From a gamma proteobacterium NOR5-3 (GTDB lineage: Bacteria > Pseudomonadota > Gammaproteobacteria > Pseudomonadales > Halieaceae), in assembly GCA_000158155.1 (NCBI GenBank), contig DS999408.1, positions 153,839 to 217,838 of the forward strand: a DNA stretch of 64,000 bases. The letters are read 5' to 3'. Each line of letters begins with the position of its first letter. Position 1 is the stretch's first letter. Below are positions 33,308 through 43,089 of the stretch, piece after piece. The translations under genes and the position numbers were made by a program. Under the pieces are notes generated by a model. The model made no database searches and was not told the origin of the DNA. It saw only the letters and a program-made list of their open reading frames with translations.

Positions 33308-36157
33308 TTAAGCCGCTTTGCTCTTACCGGTCTTGCTACCAAGCATGGGCTTGAGAAAGTGCCCCGTATGTGACTTCTTGTTCTTCGCAACCGCTTCAGG
33401 CGTACCAGTGGCAATGATCTGACCGCCACCGCTACCACCTTCGGGGCCTAAATCGACCAGCCAATCAGCGGTTTTTATGACGTCCAGGTTGTGCTCGATG
33501 ATTACGACAGTATTGCCGTGATCCCGCAGGCGGTGGAGGACCTGCAGCAGTTGACGGATGTCTTCGAAGTGCAGTCCCGTTGTAGGCTCGTCAAGAATGT
33601 ACAGCGTACGTCCGGTGTCACGTTTTGACAGTTCTCGGGACAGTTTTACGCGCTGCGCTTCACCGCCGGACAGGGTCGTGGCAGCTTGACCAAGACGCAC
33701 ATAACTCAGGCCCACGTCCATGAGGGTCTGGAGTTTGCGCGCTATGGTGGGTACCGCGTCAAAAAACTCCAGCGCATCCTCGATAGTCATGTCCAAAACT
33801 TCGTGAATGTTCTTGCCTTTGTAGCGGATGTCCAGAGTCTCACGGTTGTAGCGCCGACCTTTACAGATATCACAGGGTACGTAGATGTCGGGAAGAAAGT
33901 GCATTTCCACCTTTGTGACGCCGTCACCCTGGCAGGCCTCGCAGCGTCCACCTTTGACGTTAAAGCTAAATCGTCCGGGCTTATAGCCACGCGAGCGTGC
34001 TTCCTGTGTGCCGGCAAATAGCTCTCGTACCGGGGTGAATATGCCTGTGTAGGTTGCCGGATTGGATCGTGGCGTTCGCCCGATAGGGCTCTGGTCGATA
34101 TCAATACACTTGTCGATGTGCTCCAGCCCTTCGATGTCTTCATGGGGGGCGGCCTTTAGCGTCGTTGCTCCGTTCAAGGCAGTGGCTGCCAGGGGATAGA
34201 GCGTGGCATTAATCAGCGTGGATTTCCCCGACCCCGATACGCCGGTGACGCAGGTGAGCAGGCCGACAGGTACCTCGAGATTCACATCCTGAAGGTTGTT
34301 GCCCGAGGCTTTGTTCAGGCGCAGCACCCGATCGCGATTAAAGGCCGTGCGCGTGTCGGGGACTTCGATGCGGCGCGCACCGGACAGGTAGGCACCGGTG
34401 AGTGACGTCTTTTCGTCCATGATGGCCTGGGCATCGCCTTGGGCGACCACGGTGCCTCCGTGTATGCCGGCACCCGGACCGATATCGATGATGTGGTCAG
34501 CGCTGCGGATTGCATCTTCGTCGTGCTCGACCACCAGTACGGTGTTGCCCAGGTCACGCAGGTGCGTGAGGGTTCGCAACAGGCGTTCGTTGTCTCTTTG
34601 ATGCAGCCCGATGGAGGGTTCGTCCAGGATGTATATCACGCCCACCAGCCCTGCGCCAATCTGCGAGGCCAGACGGATACGCTGGGCTTCACCGCCGGAG
34701 AGGGTCTCGGCGCTGCGGTCCAGGCTGAGGTAGTTGAGCCCTACATCGACCAAAAACCGGTATCGGGCGCGTATTTCCTTGAGGATTTTTTCGGCGATTT
34801 CTGCATCCCGTCCTTTGAGTGCCAGGGCGCCAAAATAGTCCTCTGCCTGTCCCACAGGAAGAGCGGTAATCGCGGGCAGGTTGCGACCATCTACCAGTAC
34901 ATGTCGCGCATCCTCACACAGCCGGCTTCCTTCGCATTCGCTGCAGGGAGCCGTGGTCAGAAACTTCGCGAGGTCCTCGCGCACCGACTGCGATTCCGTG
35001 TCGCGGTAGCGCCGCTCCATGTTCGGAATAATGCCCTCAAAGGCGTGGGAGCGCTTGAAGACATCGCCTCGGTCGTTGACGTAGGAGAAACTGATTTCCT
35101 CCTTGCCACTGCCTTCAAGAATGATCTTCTGGTGTTTGGCAGAGAGCTTTTCAAAAGGGGTGTCGATGTCGAAACCAAAATGACCTGCCAGGGAGGTGAG
35201 CATATGAAAGTAATACACATTGCGACGGTCCCAGCCGCGAATGGCGCCTTCGGCCAGACTTGCCTCGGGAAATAGCACTACGCGCCCCGGGTCAAAGAAC
35301 TGCCTGACACCCAGACCATCGCAGCTTCCGCAGGCGCCGGCGGGGTTGTTGAAAGAAAATAACCTCGGTTCCAGTTCATTGATGCTGTGTCCACATTCCG
35401 GACAGGCAAAGCGCGCGGAAAACACCAGGTCGGCGGACTCACCATCCATGTCGACTACCAATGCCAGGCCGTCGGTGAGCTCCAGTGCGGTTTCAAAAGA
35501 TTCCGCGAGACGCTGCTTGAGGTCATCGCGAACCTTAAAGCGGTCCACCACAACTTCGATGCTGTGTTTCTTCTTTTTATCGAGGTCCGGAAGATCATCC
35601 AGATCACGCACGCTGCCATCGACCCGCGCGCGCACGAAACCAGCGCCACGAAGCTCTTCAAACACGTGGTGATGCTCGCCCTTGCGCTCCCGCACCACGG
35701 GAGCCAGAAGCATTAAACGAGCGCCCTCGGGCTGGGCCAGTACGGTGTCGACCATCTGACTTACGGTTTGTGCCTGAAGGTGCCGCTTGTGAGTAGGACA
35801 GTGCGGTTTTCCGACCCTGGCGTAGAGAAGACGCAGATAGTCGTAGATTTCCGTGATGGTCCCCACCGTAGAGCGGGGGTTATGCGATGTGGACTTCTGC
35901 TCAATGGAAATGGCAGGGGACAGCCCTTCCACATGATCGATATCCGGCTTTTCCATCATGCTCAGGAATTGACGCGCATAGGTGGACAGCGACTCCACGT
36001 AGCGGCGCTGCCCCTCTGCATAGAGCGTGTCGAAGGCCAGCGAGGATTTGCCGGAGCCCGAAAGCCCGGTAATCACTACCAGCTTGTCTCGAGGGATATC
36101 GAGGTCAATGTTTTTGAGATTGTGCGTGCGTGCACCACGCAGTTGAATGCTATCCAT
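33308..36157 (-). CDS. uvrA: Excinuclease ABC subunit A
   Basis: UvrA is the damage-recognition ATPase of nucleotide excision repair. The 949-residue product (E. coli 940) has two ABC modules, each with a Walker A (GLSGSGKSS near residue 31 and GVSGSGKST near 645) and an LSGGEAQR signature. Two zinc fingers are seen: CPECGH...CGSC and CEACQGDG...CDIC. The start is the ATG giving [15 protein letters not shown], aligned with E. coli; the longer frame upstream adds foreign residues. It is divergent from the MFS gene, an arrangement shared with Pseudomonas (uvrA, MFS, ssb). No CTG-N10-CAG LexA box was found in the 157-base gap. Confidence 0.98.
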   Translation of the reverse strand: MDSIQLRGARTHNLKNIDLDIPRDKLVVITGLSGSGKSSLAFDTLYAEGQRRYVESLSTYARQFLSMMEKPDIDHVEGLSPAISIEQKSTSHNPRSTVGTITEIYDYLRLLYARVGKPHCPTHKRHLQAQTVSQMVDTVLAQPEGARLMLLAPVVRERKGEHHHVFEELRGAGFVRARVDGSVRDLDDLPDLDKKKKHSIEVVVDRFKVRDDLKQRLAESFETALELTDGLALVVDMDGESADLVFSARFACPECGHSINELEPRLFSFNNPAGACGSCDGLGVRQFFDPGRVVLFPEASLAEGAIRGWDRRNVYYFHMLTSLAGHFGFDIDTPFEKLSAKHQKIILEGSGKEEISFSYVNDRGDVFKRSHAFEGIIPNMERRYRDTESQSVREDLAKFLTTAPCSECEGSRLCEDARHVLVDGRNLPAITALPVGQAEDYFGALALKGRDAEIAEKILKEIRARYRFLVDVGLNYLSLDRSAETLSGGEAQRIRLASQIGAGLVGVIYILDEPSIGLHQRDNERLLRTLTHLRDLGNTVLVVEHDEDAIRSADHIIDIGPGAGIHGGTVVAQGDAQAIMDEKTSLTGAYLSGARRIEVPDTRTAFNRDRVLRLNKASGNNLQDVNLEVPVGLLTCVTGVSGSGKSTLINATLYPLAATALNGATTLKAAPHEDIEGLEHIDKCIDIDQSPIGRTPRSNPATYTGIFTPVRELFAGTQEARSRGYKPGRFSFNVKGGRCEACQGDGVTKVEMHFLPDIYVPCDICKGRRYNRETLDIRYKGKNIHEVLDMTIEDALEFFDAVPTIARKLQTLMDVGLSYVRLGQAATTLSGGEAQRVKLSRELSKRDTGRTLYILDEPTTGLHFEDIRQLLQVLHRLRDHGNTVVIIEHNLDVIKTADWLVDLGPEGGSGGGQIIATGTPEAVAKNKKSHTGHFLKPMLGSKTGKSKAA

Positions 36158-36314
36158 GCCGGGTTCCGCGAATGACGGGCGAAAACGCCACAGTATAAGG
36201 TGGCGCAGTGAAGGGAACAAAACTCACTGACTATACGCCGTTCGAGGCGCTGTGGATGGTCTGGGTGTACTTAAAAGCTGTTACCATCAGCCCCAGTCGC
36301 AAGGAACCTCAAAA

Positions 36315-37520
36315 TTGTTAACAACTAATCCCATGACGGGGCTGGAGCGGCGCGTTGTCGCTGCCCTGGCACTCCTTTATAGCTTTCGCATGCTCGGCCT
36401 GTTCATGGCCTTGCCGCTATTGGCTTTGTATGCCGCGGATATGCTCGGCGCATCGCCGCTGATGATCGGCATCGCGCTGGGGGCCTACGGCGCCACTCAG
36501 GCCCTGCTACAGATACCTCTTGGCTGGCTCTCGGACAGAATCGGCCGCAAGCCTGTAATTATGGGGGGATTGGCGATGTTTGTGCTCGGCAGTGTCGTGG
36601 CGGCGCTGGCAGACAGCGTGCAGATTATCGCACTGGGTCGCGCCTTGCAGGGTGCCGGTGCAATCTCGGGGTCGGTGATGGCTCTGGCGGCGGATCTTAC
36701 CTCCGAAGAGCAGCGCACCAAGGCCATGGCGGTGATTGGTATCAGTATCGGTCTATCGTTTGCTCTGGCTCTGATCTGTGGCCCCCTTCTGGCTGCCTGG
36801 GGCGGCCTTGAGGCGGTGTTCTGGATGACTGCAGCACTGGCACTGCTGGGCATGGCTATCGTGGCTCTGGGTATCCCTACGGCAACTGCGCGCACGCACG
36901 AGGATATTGGTGCGGATCGGAACATGTTTCGACCCGTATTGGCCGATCCCGTGCTGCGGCGCCTCAATGGCTCCGTGTTTCTTCTGCATTTTATGCTCAC
37001 GGCGTCGTTTTTGGTGGTGCCCGCGGTGATTGAGGGGAGTATGGGAGTGCCCCGGGAATCCCACTGGCAGGTTTATCTGCCGGTTCTGGTGTTGTCTTTG
37101 CTGGGTATGTATCCATTACTGCGGTTGTCGGAACGGGGCGGCCGCACCGGGCTCGCCCTGAAAATCACCGTGCTCATGATGCCGGCCTCGTTGGCAGTGC
37201 TGTTCCTGGGTAGCAACACGCTGTTGCTGTACGCCGCACTGTGTGGTTTTTTCACGGCGGTCAACTATCTTGAGGCGGCGCTACCCTCCCTGGTCAGCAA
37301 GGCGGTATTTGCCCACGGCAAAGGCACAGCACTGGGCGTGTACGCAACCTGTCAGTTCCTGGGTGCCTTTGTGGGTGGAACGACCGGCGGATTGGTGTAT
37401 GGATCTGTGGGGGTGACCGGACTTCTCTGGCTGGTGCTTATCGCTGCAGCGCTGTGGTTAGTGTTGATTTGGCGAATGGCCCCCCGAGTGGAATCGGCTG
37501 CCGCTGTCAGCGCTATTTGA
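36315..37520 (+). CDS. Major facilitator superfamily transporter
   Basis: A 401-residue inner-membrane protein with 12 predicted helices. The MFS motif A is seen between helices 2 and 3: GWLSDRIGRKPVI. The family resembles YajR/drug-efflux-like transporters; the substrate is unknown. The start TTG at 36315 has AAGGAA eight bases upstream; the ATG at 36333 (MTGLERR) is the alternative. Its position between uvrA and ssb is conserved in Pseudomonas. Confidence 0.85.
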   Translation: MLTTNPMTGLERRVVAALALLYSFRMLGLFMALPLLALYAADMLGASPLMIGIALGAYGATQALLQIPLGWLSDRIGRKPVIMGGLAMFVLGSVVAALADSVQIIALGRALQGAGAISGSVMALAADLTSEEQRTKAMAVIGISIGLSFALALICGPLLAAWGGLEAVFWMTAALALLGMAIVALGIPTATARTHEDIGADRNMFRPVLADPVLRRLNGSVFLLHFMLTASFLVVPAVIEGSMGVPRESHWQVYLPVLVLSLLGMYPLLRLSERGGRTGLALKITVLMMPASLAVLFLGSNTLLLYAALCGFFTAVNYLEAALPSLVSKAVFAHGKGTALGVYATCQFLGAFVGGTTGGLVYGSVGVTGLLWLVLIAAALWLVLIWRMAPRVESAAAVSAI

Positions 37521-37596
37521 GCGTTAATGCTGTCGCATTTGCACAGTTGGATTGCTATATTGATCGGCCTTCATTGTCTAATTCGGAAACAGCAGT

Positions 37597-38109
37597 ATGG
37601 CTTCGCGCGGCGTCAATAAAGTGATTCTTGTGGGCAACCTGGGCGCAGAGCCAGAAACCCGCTTTATGCCTTCGGGTGGTTCAGTGACCAATGTGCGTCT
37701 CGCCACATCCGAGACCTGGAAAGACAAGCAAACAGGACAACCGCAAGAGCGCACAGAATGGCACCGGGTGGTGTTTTTCAACCGTTTGGCTGAAATCGCT
37801 GCCGAGTATCTGCACAAGGGGTCCAAGCTTTATGTAGAGGGCGCGATCCGCACCCGTAAGTGGCAGGATCAGTCAGGTCAGGACCGCTACACGACTGAGA
37901 TTGTCGGCAGTGAAATGCAGATGCTGGACAGCCGCGGCAGTAGCGGCGCCGCAGGCGGCAGCGGTGATAGCGGTTATGACCAGAGCTACCCCGAAGCGGG
38001 GGGTGGCCCATCGGGCGGATCAAACTACAGCTCGGCACCGCAGGGTGGGTCTGCTCCCTCGTCGCCGCCGGCATCAATGGGTGATATCGACGACGATATC
38101 CCGTTTTAG
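37597..38109 (+). CDS. ssb: Single-stranded DNA-binding protein
   Basis: SSB coats single-stranded DNA during replication, recombination and repair. The 170-residue product has the OB fold ([18 protein letters not shown]...EWHRVVFF) in about the first 110 residues, a Gly/Ser-rich linker, and the acidic tip DIDDDIPF that binds partner proteins. An ATG after AAACAGCAGT; the ribosome binding site is weak (GGAAA). Confidence 0.97.
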   Translation: MASRGVNKVILVGNLGAEPETRFMPSGGSVTNVRLATSETWKDKQTGQPQERTEWHRVVFFNRLAEIAAEYLHKGSKLYVEGAIRTRKWQDQSGQDRYTTEIVGSEMQMLDSRGSSGAAGGSGDSGYDQSYPEAGGGPSGGSNYSSAPQGGSAPSSPPASMGDIDDDIPF

Positions 38110-38153
38110 GTCGCGTGAAACCGCGCAGTAAGCGTTGGGCGCTCTGACTGCCC

Positions 38154-39035
38154 ATGGACGTTCTTCTCATAGGTTCGGATAACCCCGTAGGTACTGCGCT
38201 TCAGTCTGTATTTGCGCAGTGGGGTCGTCATCGCGCCATACCGGTGAGCACCGCATCTGCGCGATGGCGAAGCGAACGCCAAGCCAAGAAAGCTGCCCGG
38301 AAGGAAAAGCCGCAGGCGGTACTGGATCTGCGACTGGCCTGGCATGTGGCAAAGGGAGAAGTGCCCCAGCCGCTCCATGTGGAACGTGCGCATTGGCTCT
38401 CAAAGGCCTGTGAACACAGCGACATCACCTACCTCCTCCTATCCAGCGATCAAGTGTTTGCGGGGCAGGGGGTGCGGAGTTTGCGAGAGTTTGATGCGCC
38501 AGACGCCTTCAGTGAGCCCGGTTTGCAAATTATGGAAATCGAGAGCCGGGTCACGCAGGCGGCCCCCTCGGCTATTGTGCTGCGCACCGGCCCTTTGTTT
38601 GCCAGTTCAGACAACAATTTCCTGACCAGAATGCTGGCGCGAATGATTTCTGAGCGCGAGGCTACCTTCGACGATCAACATATCTTTTGCCCTGTAGCCT
38701 GTATTGATGTCGCGCGCGTGCTTGCGGCGATGCTGGACCAGTTGAGTGTGGGTGCACAGGCCAGCGGTGTGTATCACTACAGCTCGGCCGATCGCACCAC
38801 GGAATATGGCTTTGCTGAGGCAGCGCTTGCCGCTATGAGTCAATACCGCGATTCGGGTGATGTCGTCATTAGCCCCCAGCAAGACAGTCCGGACGGGAGC
38901 ACGGAAACGCGGGTTTTTGACTGTGGTCGTCTACGCGATAGTTTTGCGATTAAACAAGTGCCCTGGCGCGGGTTTATTAATCCTACGGTAAAGCACTATA
39001 CCCAGAGCCTTACATTACAGGAGGGTAGCAAGTAA
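38154..39035 (+). CDS. RmlD-like NAD(P)-binding sugar-nucleotide protein
   Basis: A 293-residue Rossmann-fold protein related to dTDP-4-dehydrorhamnose reductase and similar extended SDR enzymes. It starts DVLLIGSDNPVGTALQ, where the usual GxxGxxG is changed to GSDNPVG. The usual YxxxK is not obvious: in the middle part LLLSSDQVFAGQG aligns with the SSTDYVFDG region but no tyrosine-lysine pair follows. Enzymatic activity is therefore uncertain. moaB starts two bases after its stop, so the two are probably cotranscribed, though no functional link is known. Confidence 0.75.
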   Translation: MDVLLIGSDNPVGTALQSVFAQWGRHRAIPVSTASARWRSERQAKKAARKEKPQAVLDLRLAWHVAKGEVPQPLHVERAHWLSKACEHSDITYLLLSSDQVFAGQGVRSLREFDAPDAFSEPGLQIMEIESRVTQAAPSAIVLRTGPLFASSDNNFLTRMLARMISEREATFDDQHIFCPVACIDVARVLAAMLDQLSVGAQASGVYHYSSADRTTEYGFAEAALAAMSQYRDSGDVVISPQQDSPDGSTETRVFDCGRLRDSFAIKQVPWRGFINPTVKHYTQSLTLQEGSK

Positions 39036-39037
39036 CT

Positions 39038-39556
39038 ATGGCGTCAAACAGTGAGTTTGTCAGTCTTGGTGTGGCGGTCTTAACGGTGTCGGATACCCGG
39101 GGCCCCGAAAACGATACATCGGGCGATTTTCTGGCGCAGGCTGCAGCGGAGCAAGGCCACCAAATAGCCGAGCGGGCTTTAGTGCCTGATGACGTTTATC
39201 AAATTCGTGCCGTGCTTTCCAAGTGGATTGCGGACCCGGCGATTCATGCGGTACTGGTGACCGGCGGCACGGGCTTTTCCGGAAGAGACTCCACCCCGGA
39301 AGCTGTAGGGCCCCTGTTTGACAAGACTATCGAAGGCTTTGGTGAGGTTTTTCGGGCTCTCTCGCTGGCAGAAATTGGCTCCTCGACGGTGCAGTCGCGC
39401 GCGCTGGCGGGCCTGGCAAACCGCACGGCAATCTTTTGCATGCCCGGCTCCACCGGAGCTTGTCGCACAGCCTGGAATGGCATTCTTAGGGATCAGTTAG
39501 ATAGCCGGCATCGCCCCTGCAACTTCGTCGCCGTACTGACTGACGCTCTTTCCTGA
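39038..39556 (+). CDS. moaB: Molybdenum cofactor biosynthesis protein B
   Basis: MoaB/MogA-type protein, 172 residues; the family adenylylates molybdopterin before metal insertion, although E. coli MoaB itself appears dispensable. The molybdopterin-binding signature is present: VTGGTGFSGRDSTPEAV, and later CMPGSTGACRTAW. It lies two bases after the RmlD-like gene and is followed by moeA after two bases, forming a tight molybdenum cofactor pair. Confidence 0.95.
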   Translation: MASNSEFVSLGVAVLTVSDTRGPENDTSGDFLAQAAAEQGHQIAERALVPDDVYQIRAVLSKWIADPAIHAVLVTGGTGFSGRDSTPEAVGPLFDKTIEGFGEVFRALSLAEIGSSTVQSRALAGLANRTAIFCMPGSTGACRTAWNGILRDQLDSRHRPCNFVAVLTDALS

Positions 39557-39558
39557 CC

Positions 39559-40770
39559 ATGCATTTTAAGCCGCTCCTGCCGCTCAGCGATGCCTTGGAG
39601 CAGTTGCTTGAGAATGCCGCTCCTCGCGTGGGAGTATCCGACGTTCCCCTGGGGGAGTCCCTGGGTAGGATATTGGCCGCGGATCAGTACGCGCTTATTG
39701 ATGTCCCTCCTGCTGATAACAGCGCTATGGATGGTTATGCCCTGCGATCTGCGGACGCTGGGCGCAGCCTGCCCATTAGTGAGCGTGTTGCCGCTGGCGA
39801 CAGCGCACCTTCTCTCGGGCCAGACAGTATTGCCAGGATCTTCACCGGTGGCGAAATTCCTGTCGGGGCTGACGCGGTGGTGATGCAGGAAGACGTCAGT
39901 AAAAAAGGCAATTTGATTGAGCTTCCACAATGCATTGATGCGGACCAGCACATTCGAGTCAGAGGACAAGACTGCAGGGCCGGTGATTTGTTGCTTTCTC
40001 GCGGGCGGGGGATCAGACCTCAGGACATGGGTTTGCTCGCCTCCCAGGGTATTGCGCAGATACCGGTGCTTAACAAGCTAAAGGTAGCCTTGTTATCAAC
40101 AGGCAATGAACTGCGGGAACCCGGGTCTGGCCCTTTGCCTCCCGGGGCAATTTACAACAGTAACCGGCCTATGTTGCTCGGTTTACTCACGGCGTTGGGT
40201 TGTGATGTCGTGGATCTGGGTATTGTGCGCGATACCGCTGAGGCAACTCGGGATGCGTTAAGCCGGGCTTCAACCAGTGCAGATCTCATCTTGAGCAGTG
40301 GTGGCGTGTCCGTCGGTGAAGCCGATCATGTGCGAGATTCGGTAAGTGCGCTGGGCGAGATTGCTTTGTGGCGTATTGCCATCAAGCCGGGAAAACCCTT
40401 TGCCTATGGTCGCGTCGGCTCAACCCCGTTTATTGGCGTGCCGGGCAACCCCTCCTCGGCATTCGTAACCTTCGTCATGCTGGCCCGTCCCTATATCCGG
40501 TCATTGCAGGGCCGTAATGATATTGCACCCAAGCTGATGCCTGCGCGGGCAGATTTTACGGTGAGCAATGCAGGCAGTCGCCAGGAGTTTTTACGCGTAA
40601 CGACCTATCTCAAAGCGGGAGAAATCTGGGCGCGGCCTTACGCAAATCAAAGTTCGGGAGTGCTCAGTTCGGTGTCTGCAAGTGACGCGTTAGCCGTAGT
40701 TCCTCTGGGCGAGCTTATCGAGTCGGGACAAGTTATCCAGCTCATGCCTCTGGACAGCTTGCTCTATTAA
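39559..40770 (+). CDS. moeA: Molybdopterin molybdenumtransferase
   Basis: MoeA inserts molybdenum into adenylylated molybdopterin. The 403-residue product has the family opening ALEQLLENA...LGRILAADQYA, the conserved PPADNSAMDGYAL near residue 50, the MoCF-like domain LSTGNELREPG and SSGGVSVGEADHV, and the loop GVPGNPSSAFVTF. Directly follows moaB. Confidence 0.97.
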   Translation: MHFKPLLPLSDALEQLLENAAPRVGVSDVPLGESLGRILAADQYALIDVPPADNSAMDGYALRSADAGRSLPISERVAAGDSAPSLGPDSIARIFTGGEIPVGADAVVMQEDVSKKGNLIELPQCIDADQHIRVRGQDCRAGDLLLSRGRGIRPQDMGLLASQGIAQIPVLNKLKVALLSTGNELREPGSGPLPPGAIYNSNRPMLLGLLTALGCDVVDLGIVRDTAEATRDALSRASTSADLILSSGGVSVGEADHVRDSVSALGEIALWRIAIKPGKPFAYGRVGSTPFIGVPGNPSSAFVTFVMLARPYIRSLQGRNDIAPKLMPARADFTVSNAGSRQEFLRVTTYLKAGEIWARPYANQSSGVLSSVSASDALAVVPLGELIESGQVIQLMPLDSLLY

Positions 40771-40779
40771 AGCGGTCCC

Positions 40780-40794
40780 CGTCTCGCCGAGACG
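40780..40794. terminator. Small hairpin between moeA and fabB
   Basis: CGTCTC and GAGACG form a 6-bp stem with a 3-base loop, followed by CTCTTT, in the 84-base gap between convergent moeA and fabB. Three 11-base repeats (40795-40827) follow it. It could end moeA transcription, but the T-run is poor. Confidence 0.35.
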
Positions 40795-40827
40795 CTCTTT
40801 CAGGACTCTTTCAGGGGCCTTTCAGGA
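40795..40827. repeat. 11-base tandem repeat, three units
   Basis: CTCTTTCAGGA, CTCTTTCAGGG and GCCTTTCAGGA stand head to tail in the moeA-fabB gap. The repeat is non-coding and short; replication slippage is the simplest origin. Confidence 0.7.
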
Positions 40828-40854
40828 CTCTCTCGGAGCTCTTGCGGCGTTATA

Positions 40855-42081
40855 TCAAGCGTTGAACTTCTGAAACACCAAGGAGGCGTTAGTGCCGCCG
40901 AATCCAAAGCTGTTTGACATGACGCGCTGGAGATCCACATCGTCGTGGCGTTCTATGGCGATGGGCATGCCTTCGGCTTCAGCGTCGAGCGTCTCAATAT
41001 TGGCCGAGGCCGCGATGAATCCAGCTTGCTGCATGAGCAGGCTGTAAATGGCTTCCTGTACGCCCGCTGCTCCCAGGGAGTGTCCAGACAGAGATTTTGT
41101 GGAGCCGATAATGGGTGTGTGGTCTTTTGTGGAGAACACTTCACGGACTGCCTTGAGCTCCTGAATATCACCTACGGGGGTACTGGTTCCGTGAGCGTTG
41201 ATGTAGTCCACGGGCCCCTCTACGGTCGCTAGAGCCTGCTGCATGCAGCGCACAGCGCCTTCGCCGGAGGGTGCGACCATATCGTATCCGTCTGAGGTGG
41301 CTCCGTAGCCCACCAGCTCGGCATAGATTTTTGCTCCCCGGGCCTGAGCGACTTCCAGTGCTTCCAGTACAACCATGCCCCCGCCGCCGGCGATCACAAA
41401 GCCATCACGATCGGCATCGTATGCGCGGGACGCCCGCTCTGGCGTGTCGTTGTACTTGGTGGACAAGGCACCCATGGCGTCAAACAGACTGCTCATGGTC
41501 CAGTGGAGTTCCTCGCCGCCGCCCGCAAACACACGATCCTGCTTGCCGAGCTGGATTTGCTCCATGGCGTTGCCGATGCAGTGCGCGCTGGTGGAGCAGG
41601 CTGAAGAGATAGAATAGTTAATGCCGCGAATCCGAAAGGGTGTGGCAAGGCAGGCTGAAACAGTGCTGCCCATTGTCTGGGTGACCCGATAGGGCCCCAC
41701 GCGCCGCAAACCTCGTTCGCGGAGGATATCGGCAGCTTCCGTCTGGCTCGCTGCGGATGCGCCCCCGGAACCGGCGATAATGCCGGTTCTCTCGTTAGAG
41801 GTTTCGCTCTCAGTCAAAGCGGCATCCTCGATACAACGTTGCATGGCTATATAGGCGTAGGCCGCCGCATCGCCCATAAATCGCAACTGTTTCCGATCGA
41901 TGTGTTCTTTGAAATCGATGTCCGGGCATCCCGAGATGTGGGAGCGCATGCCGATATCGATTTGCGATTGGTTGGTGCTTATGCCCGAGCGGCCATCGCG
42001 GAGCGCCTGAGTGACTGTGTCAGCGTCGTTGCCCAGACAGGAAACGATGCCCAGTCCCGTAACCACTACTCTTCGCTGCAT
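40855..42081 (-). CDS. fabB: 3-oxoacyl-ACP synthase I (FabB)
   Basis: FabB elongates acyl-ACP, including the unsaturated branch of type II fatty acid synthesis. The 408-residue product has the catalytic triad C162 ([11 protein letters not shown]), H297 ([11 protein letters not shown]) and H334 ([11 protein letters not shown]), with spacing as in E. coli. The start ATG giving [13 protein letters not shown] lies four bases after the fabA stop codon, in the conserved fabA-fabB operon. Confidence 0.98.
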   Translation of the reverse strand: MQRRVVVTGLGIVSCLGNDADTVTQALRDGRSGISTNQSQIDIGMRSHISGCPDIDFKEHIDRKQLRFMGDAAAYAYIAMQRCIEDAALTESETSNERTGIIAGSGGASAASQTEAADILRERGLRRVGPYRVTQTMGSTVSACLATPFRIRGINYSISSACSTSAHCIGNAMEQIQLGKQDRVFAGGGEELHWTMSSLFDAMGALSTKYNDTPERASRAYDADRDGFVIAGGGGMVVLEALEVAQARGAKIYAELVGYGATSDGYDMVAPSGEGAVRCMQQALATVEGPVDYINAHGTSTPVGDIQELKAVREVFSTKDHTPIIGSTKSLSGHSLGAAGVQEAIYSLLMQQAGFIAASANIETLDAEAEGMPIAIERHDDVDLQRVMSNSFGFGGTNASLVFQKFNA

Positions 42082-42085
42082 GATG

Positions 42086-42601
42086 TTAAAAACTCTCGGT
42101 AGATTGAAAAAGAGCCACACGCAAATCAGACGCGTGGTAAATCTCCTTGCCATCGACACTGACAGTGCCATTGGCAATGCCCATAACCAGCTTTCGCTCA
42201 ATGACGCGCTTAATATCGATGGTGTAGGTAACTTTTGAGGCCGAGGGCAGAATCTGTCCGGTGAATTTCACTTCGCCGGAACCCAGTGCGCGTCCTCGTC
42301 CGGGGTTGCCCCGCCAGCCTAGAAAGAATCCCACCAACTGCCACATGGCATCAAGGCCCAGACAGCCGGGCATTACCGGGTCACCGGGAAAGTGGCATTT
42401 GAAAAACCAGAGCTCGGGGTGAATATCCAGCTCGGCGATAATCTGACCTTTGCCGTTGGCGCCCCCCTCAGAACTGATATGCGTAATACGGTCGAGCATG
42501 AGCATATTGTCGACGGGCAGTTGCGCGTTTCCAGGGCCGAACAATTCGCCCATGCCGCAGGCAATCAGTTCGTCTTTTGCGTAGCTCGATTGAGGTGTCA
42601 T
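42086..42601 (-). CDS. fabA: 3-hydroxydecanoyl-ACP dehydratase/isomerase
   Basis: FabA dehydrates 3-hydroxydecanoyl-ACP and isomerises the double bond, starting anaerobic-type unsaturated fatty acid synthesis. The 171-residue product has catalytic H70 ([13 protein letters not shown]) and D84 ([12 protein letters not shown]). It is first in the fabA-fabB operon. The presence of both genes indicates the FabA/FabB route to unsaturated fatty acids. Confidence 0.98.
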   Translation of the reverse strand: MTPQSSYAKDELIACGMGELFGPGNAQLPVDNMLMLDRITHISSEGGANGKGQIIAELDIHPELWFFKCHFPGDPVMPGCLGLDAMWQLVGFFLGWRGNPGRGRALGSGEVKFTGQILPSASKVTYTIDIKRVIERKLVMGIANGTVSVDGKEIYHASDLRVALFQSTESF

Positions 42602-42628
42602 GATTACTTATGGCTTCCGAAATAGATG

Positions 42629-42656
42629 ATTGTAATTTCACGAGTGTTACCGGCAA
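42629..42656 (-). promoter_or_regulatory. Candidate promoter of fabA-fabB
   Basis: On the minus strand TTGCCG and TACAAT are 16 bases apart, about 28 bases before the fabA start codon. The -10 is good, the -35 moderate. No clear palindrome for a FabR/DesT-type regulator was seen next to it. Confidence 0.4.
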
Positions 42657-42697
42657 CTTGTGGTAGCCGACCGGTTGTCTGCCTGACCTTGATCTGA

Positions 42698-42787
42698 ATG
42701 CCAAGTTTAACGATTAAAACGACTAAGGCTATCAATAAGGCCATTAACAAGGTTATCAGTAAGACGATTAAGACGGTTAACGATTAG
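42698..42787 (+). repeat. 12-base imperfect tandem repeat / possible 29-codon frame
   Basis: Units GCTATCAATAAG, GCCATTAACAAG and GTTATCAGTAAG follow each other, with degenerate units on both sides. In one frame, from an ATG at 42698 to a TAG, this reads as an amphipathic basic peptide with a repeating hydrophobic-Ile-polar-Lys pattern (ending INKVISKTIKTVND). The ribosome binding site is poor, so translation is doubtful; the repeat itself is plain. Confidence 0.5.
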
Positions 42788-43089
42788 CAATTAAATGGTT
42801 GTCTGCCAGAAAGTGAGGCTGGGTTGTGATGCAGTTGGCGTTTGTTGCCCGATATTATTGTTTTTGAGACCTCCGCACTTGTCAGCGCGTGAGAAGCAGT
42901 TAGGCTGTGTGGTAGTGGCTCAAATGTGTTTTTGCTAGTTTAATGCATGCACCAGACAAGTCCACCCGTTGATGCAAAAACATCCGGGTTACAAAGTGTT
43001 ACGTTCTTAAATTTTGCGCTTACCGGATAAATGTCCCAAGGCATGTATGGTGGTGAGGCGCGTGCGCATAATTGTGAGGTTGAGGGTCA

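Larger units (their letters stand above)
42602..43089. other. Gene-free divergent region between fabA and manC
   Basis: This 488-base region separates two divergent units and is AT-richer than its surroundings. It contains a candidate fabA promoter, a 12-base imperfect tandem repeat that reads as a 29-codon frame (42698-42787), and, from about 42820 to 43089, no feature I can support apart from the presumed manC promoter. The ribosome binding site for manC, GAGGTTGAGGG, lies at its end. Confidence 0.5.

Noticed and set aside
37530..37546. Possible LexA box upstream of ssb: CTGT and ACAG
   Set aside because: The spacer is nine bases; the established LexA site needs eight (CTG-N10-CAG). No proper box was found at uvrA either.
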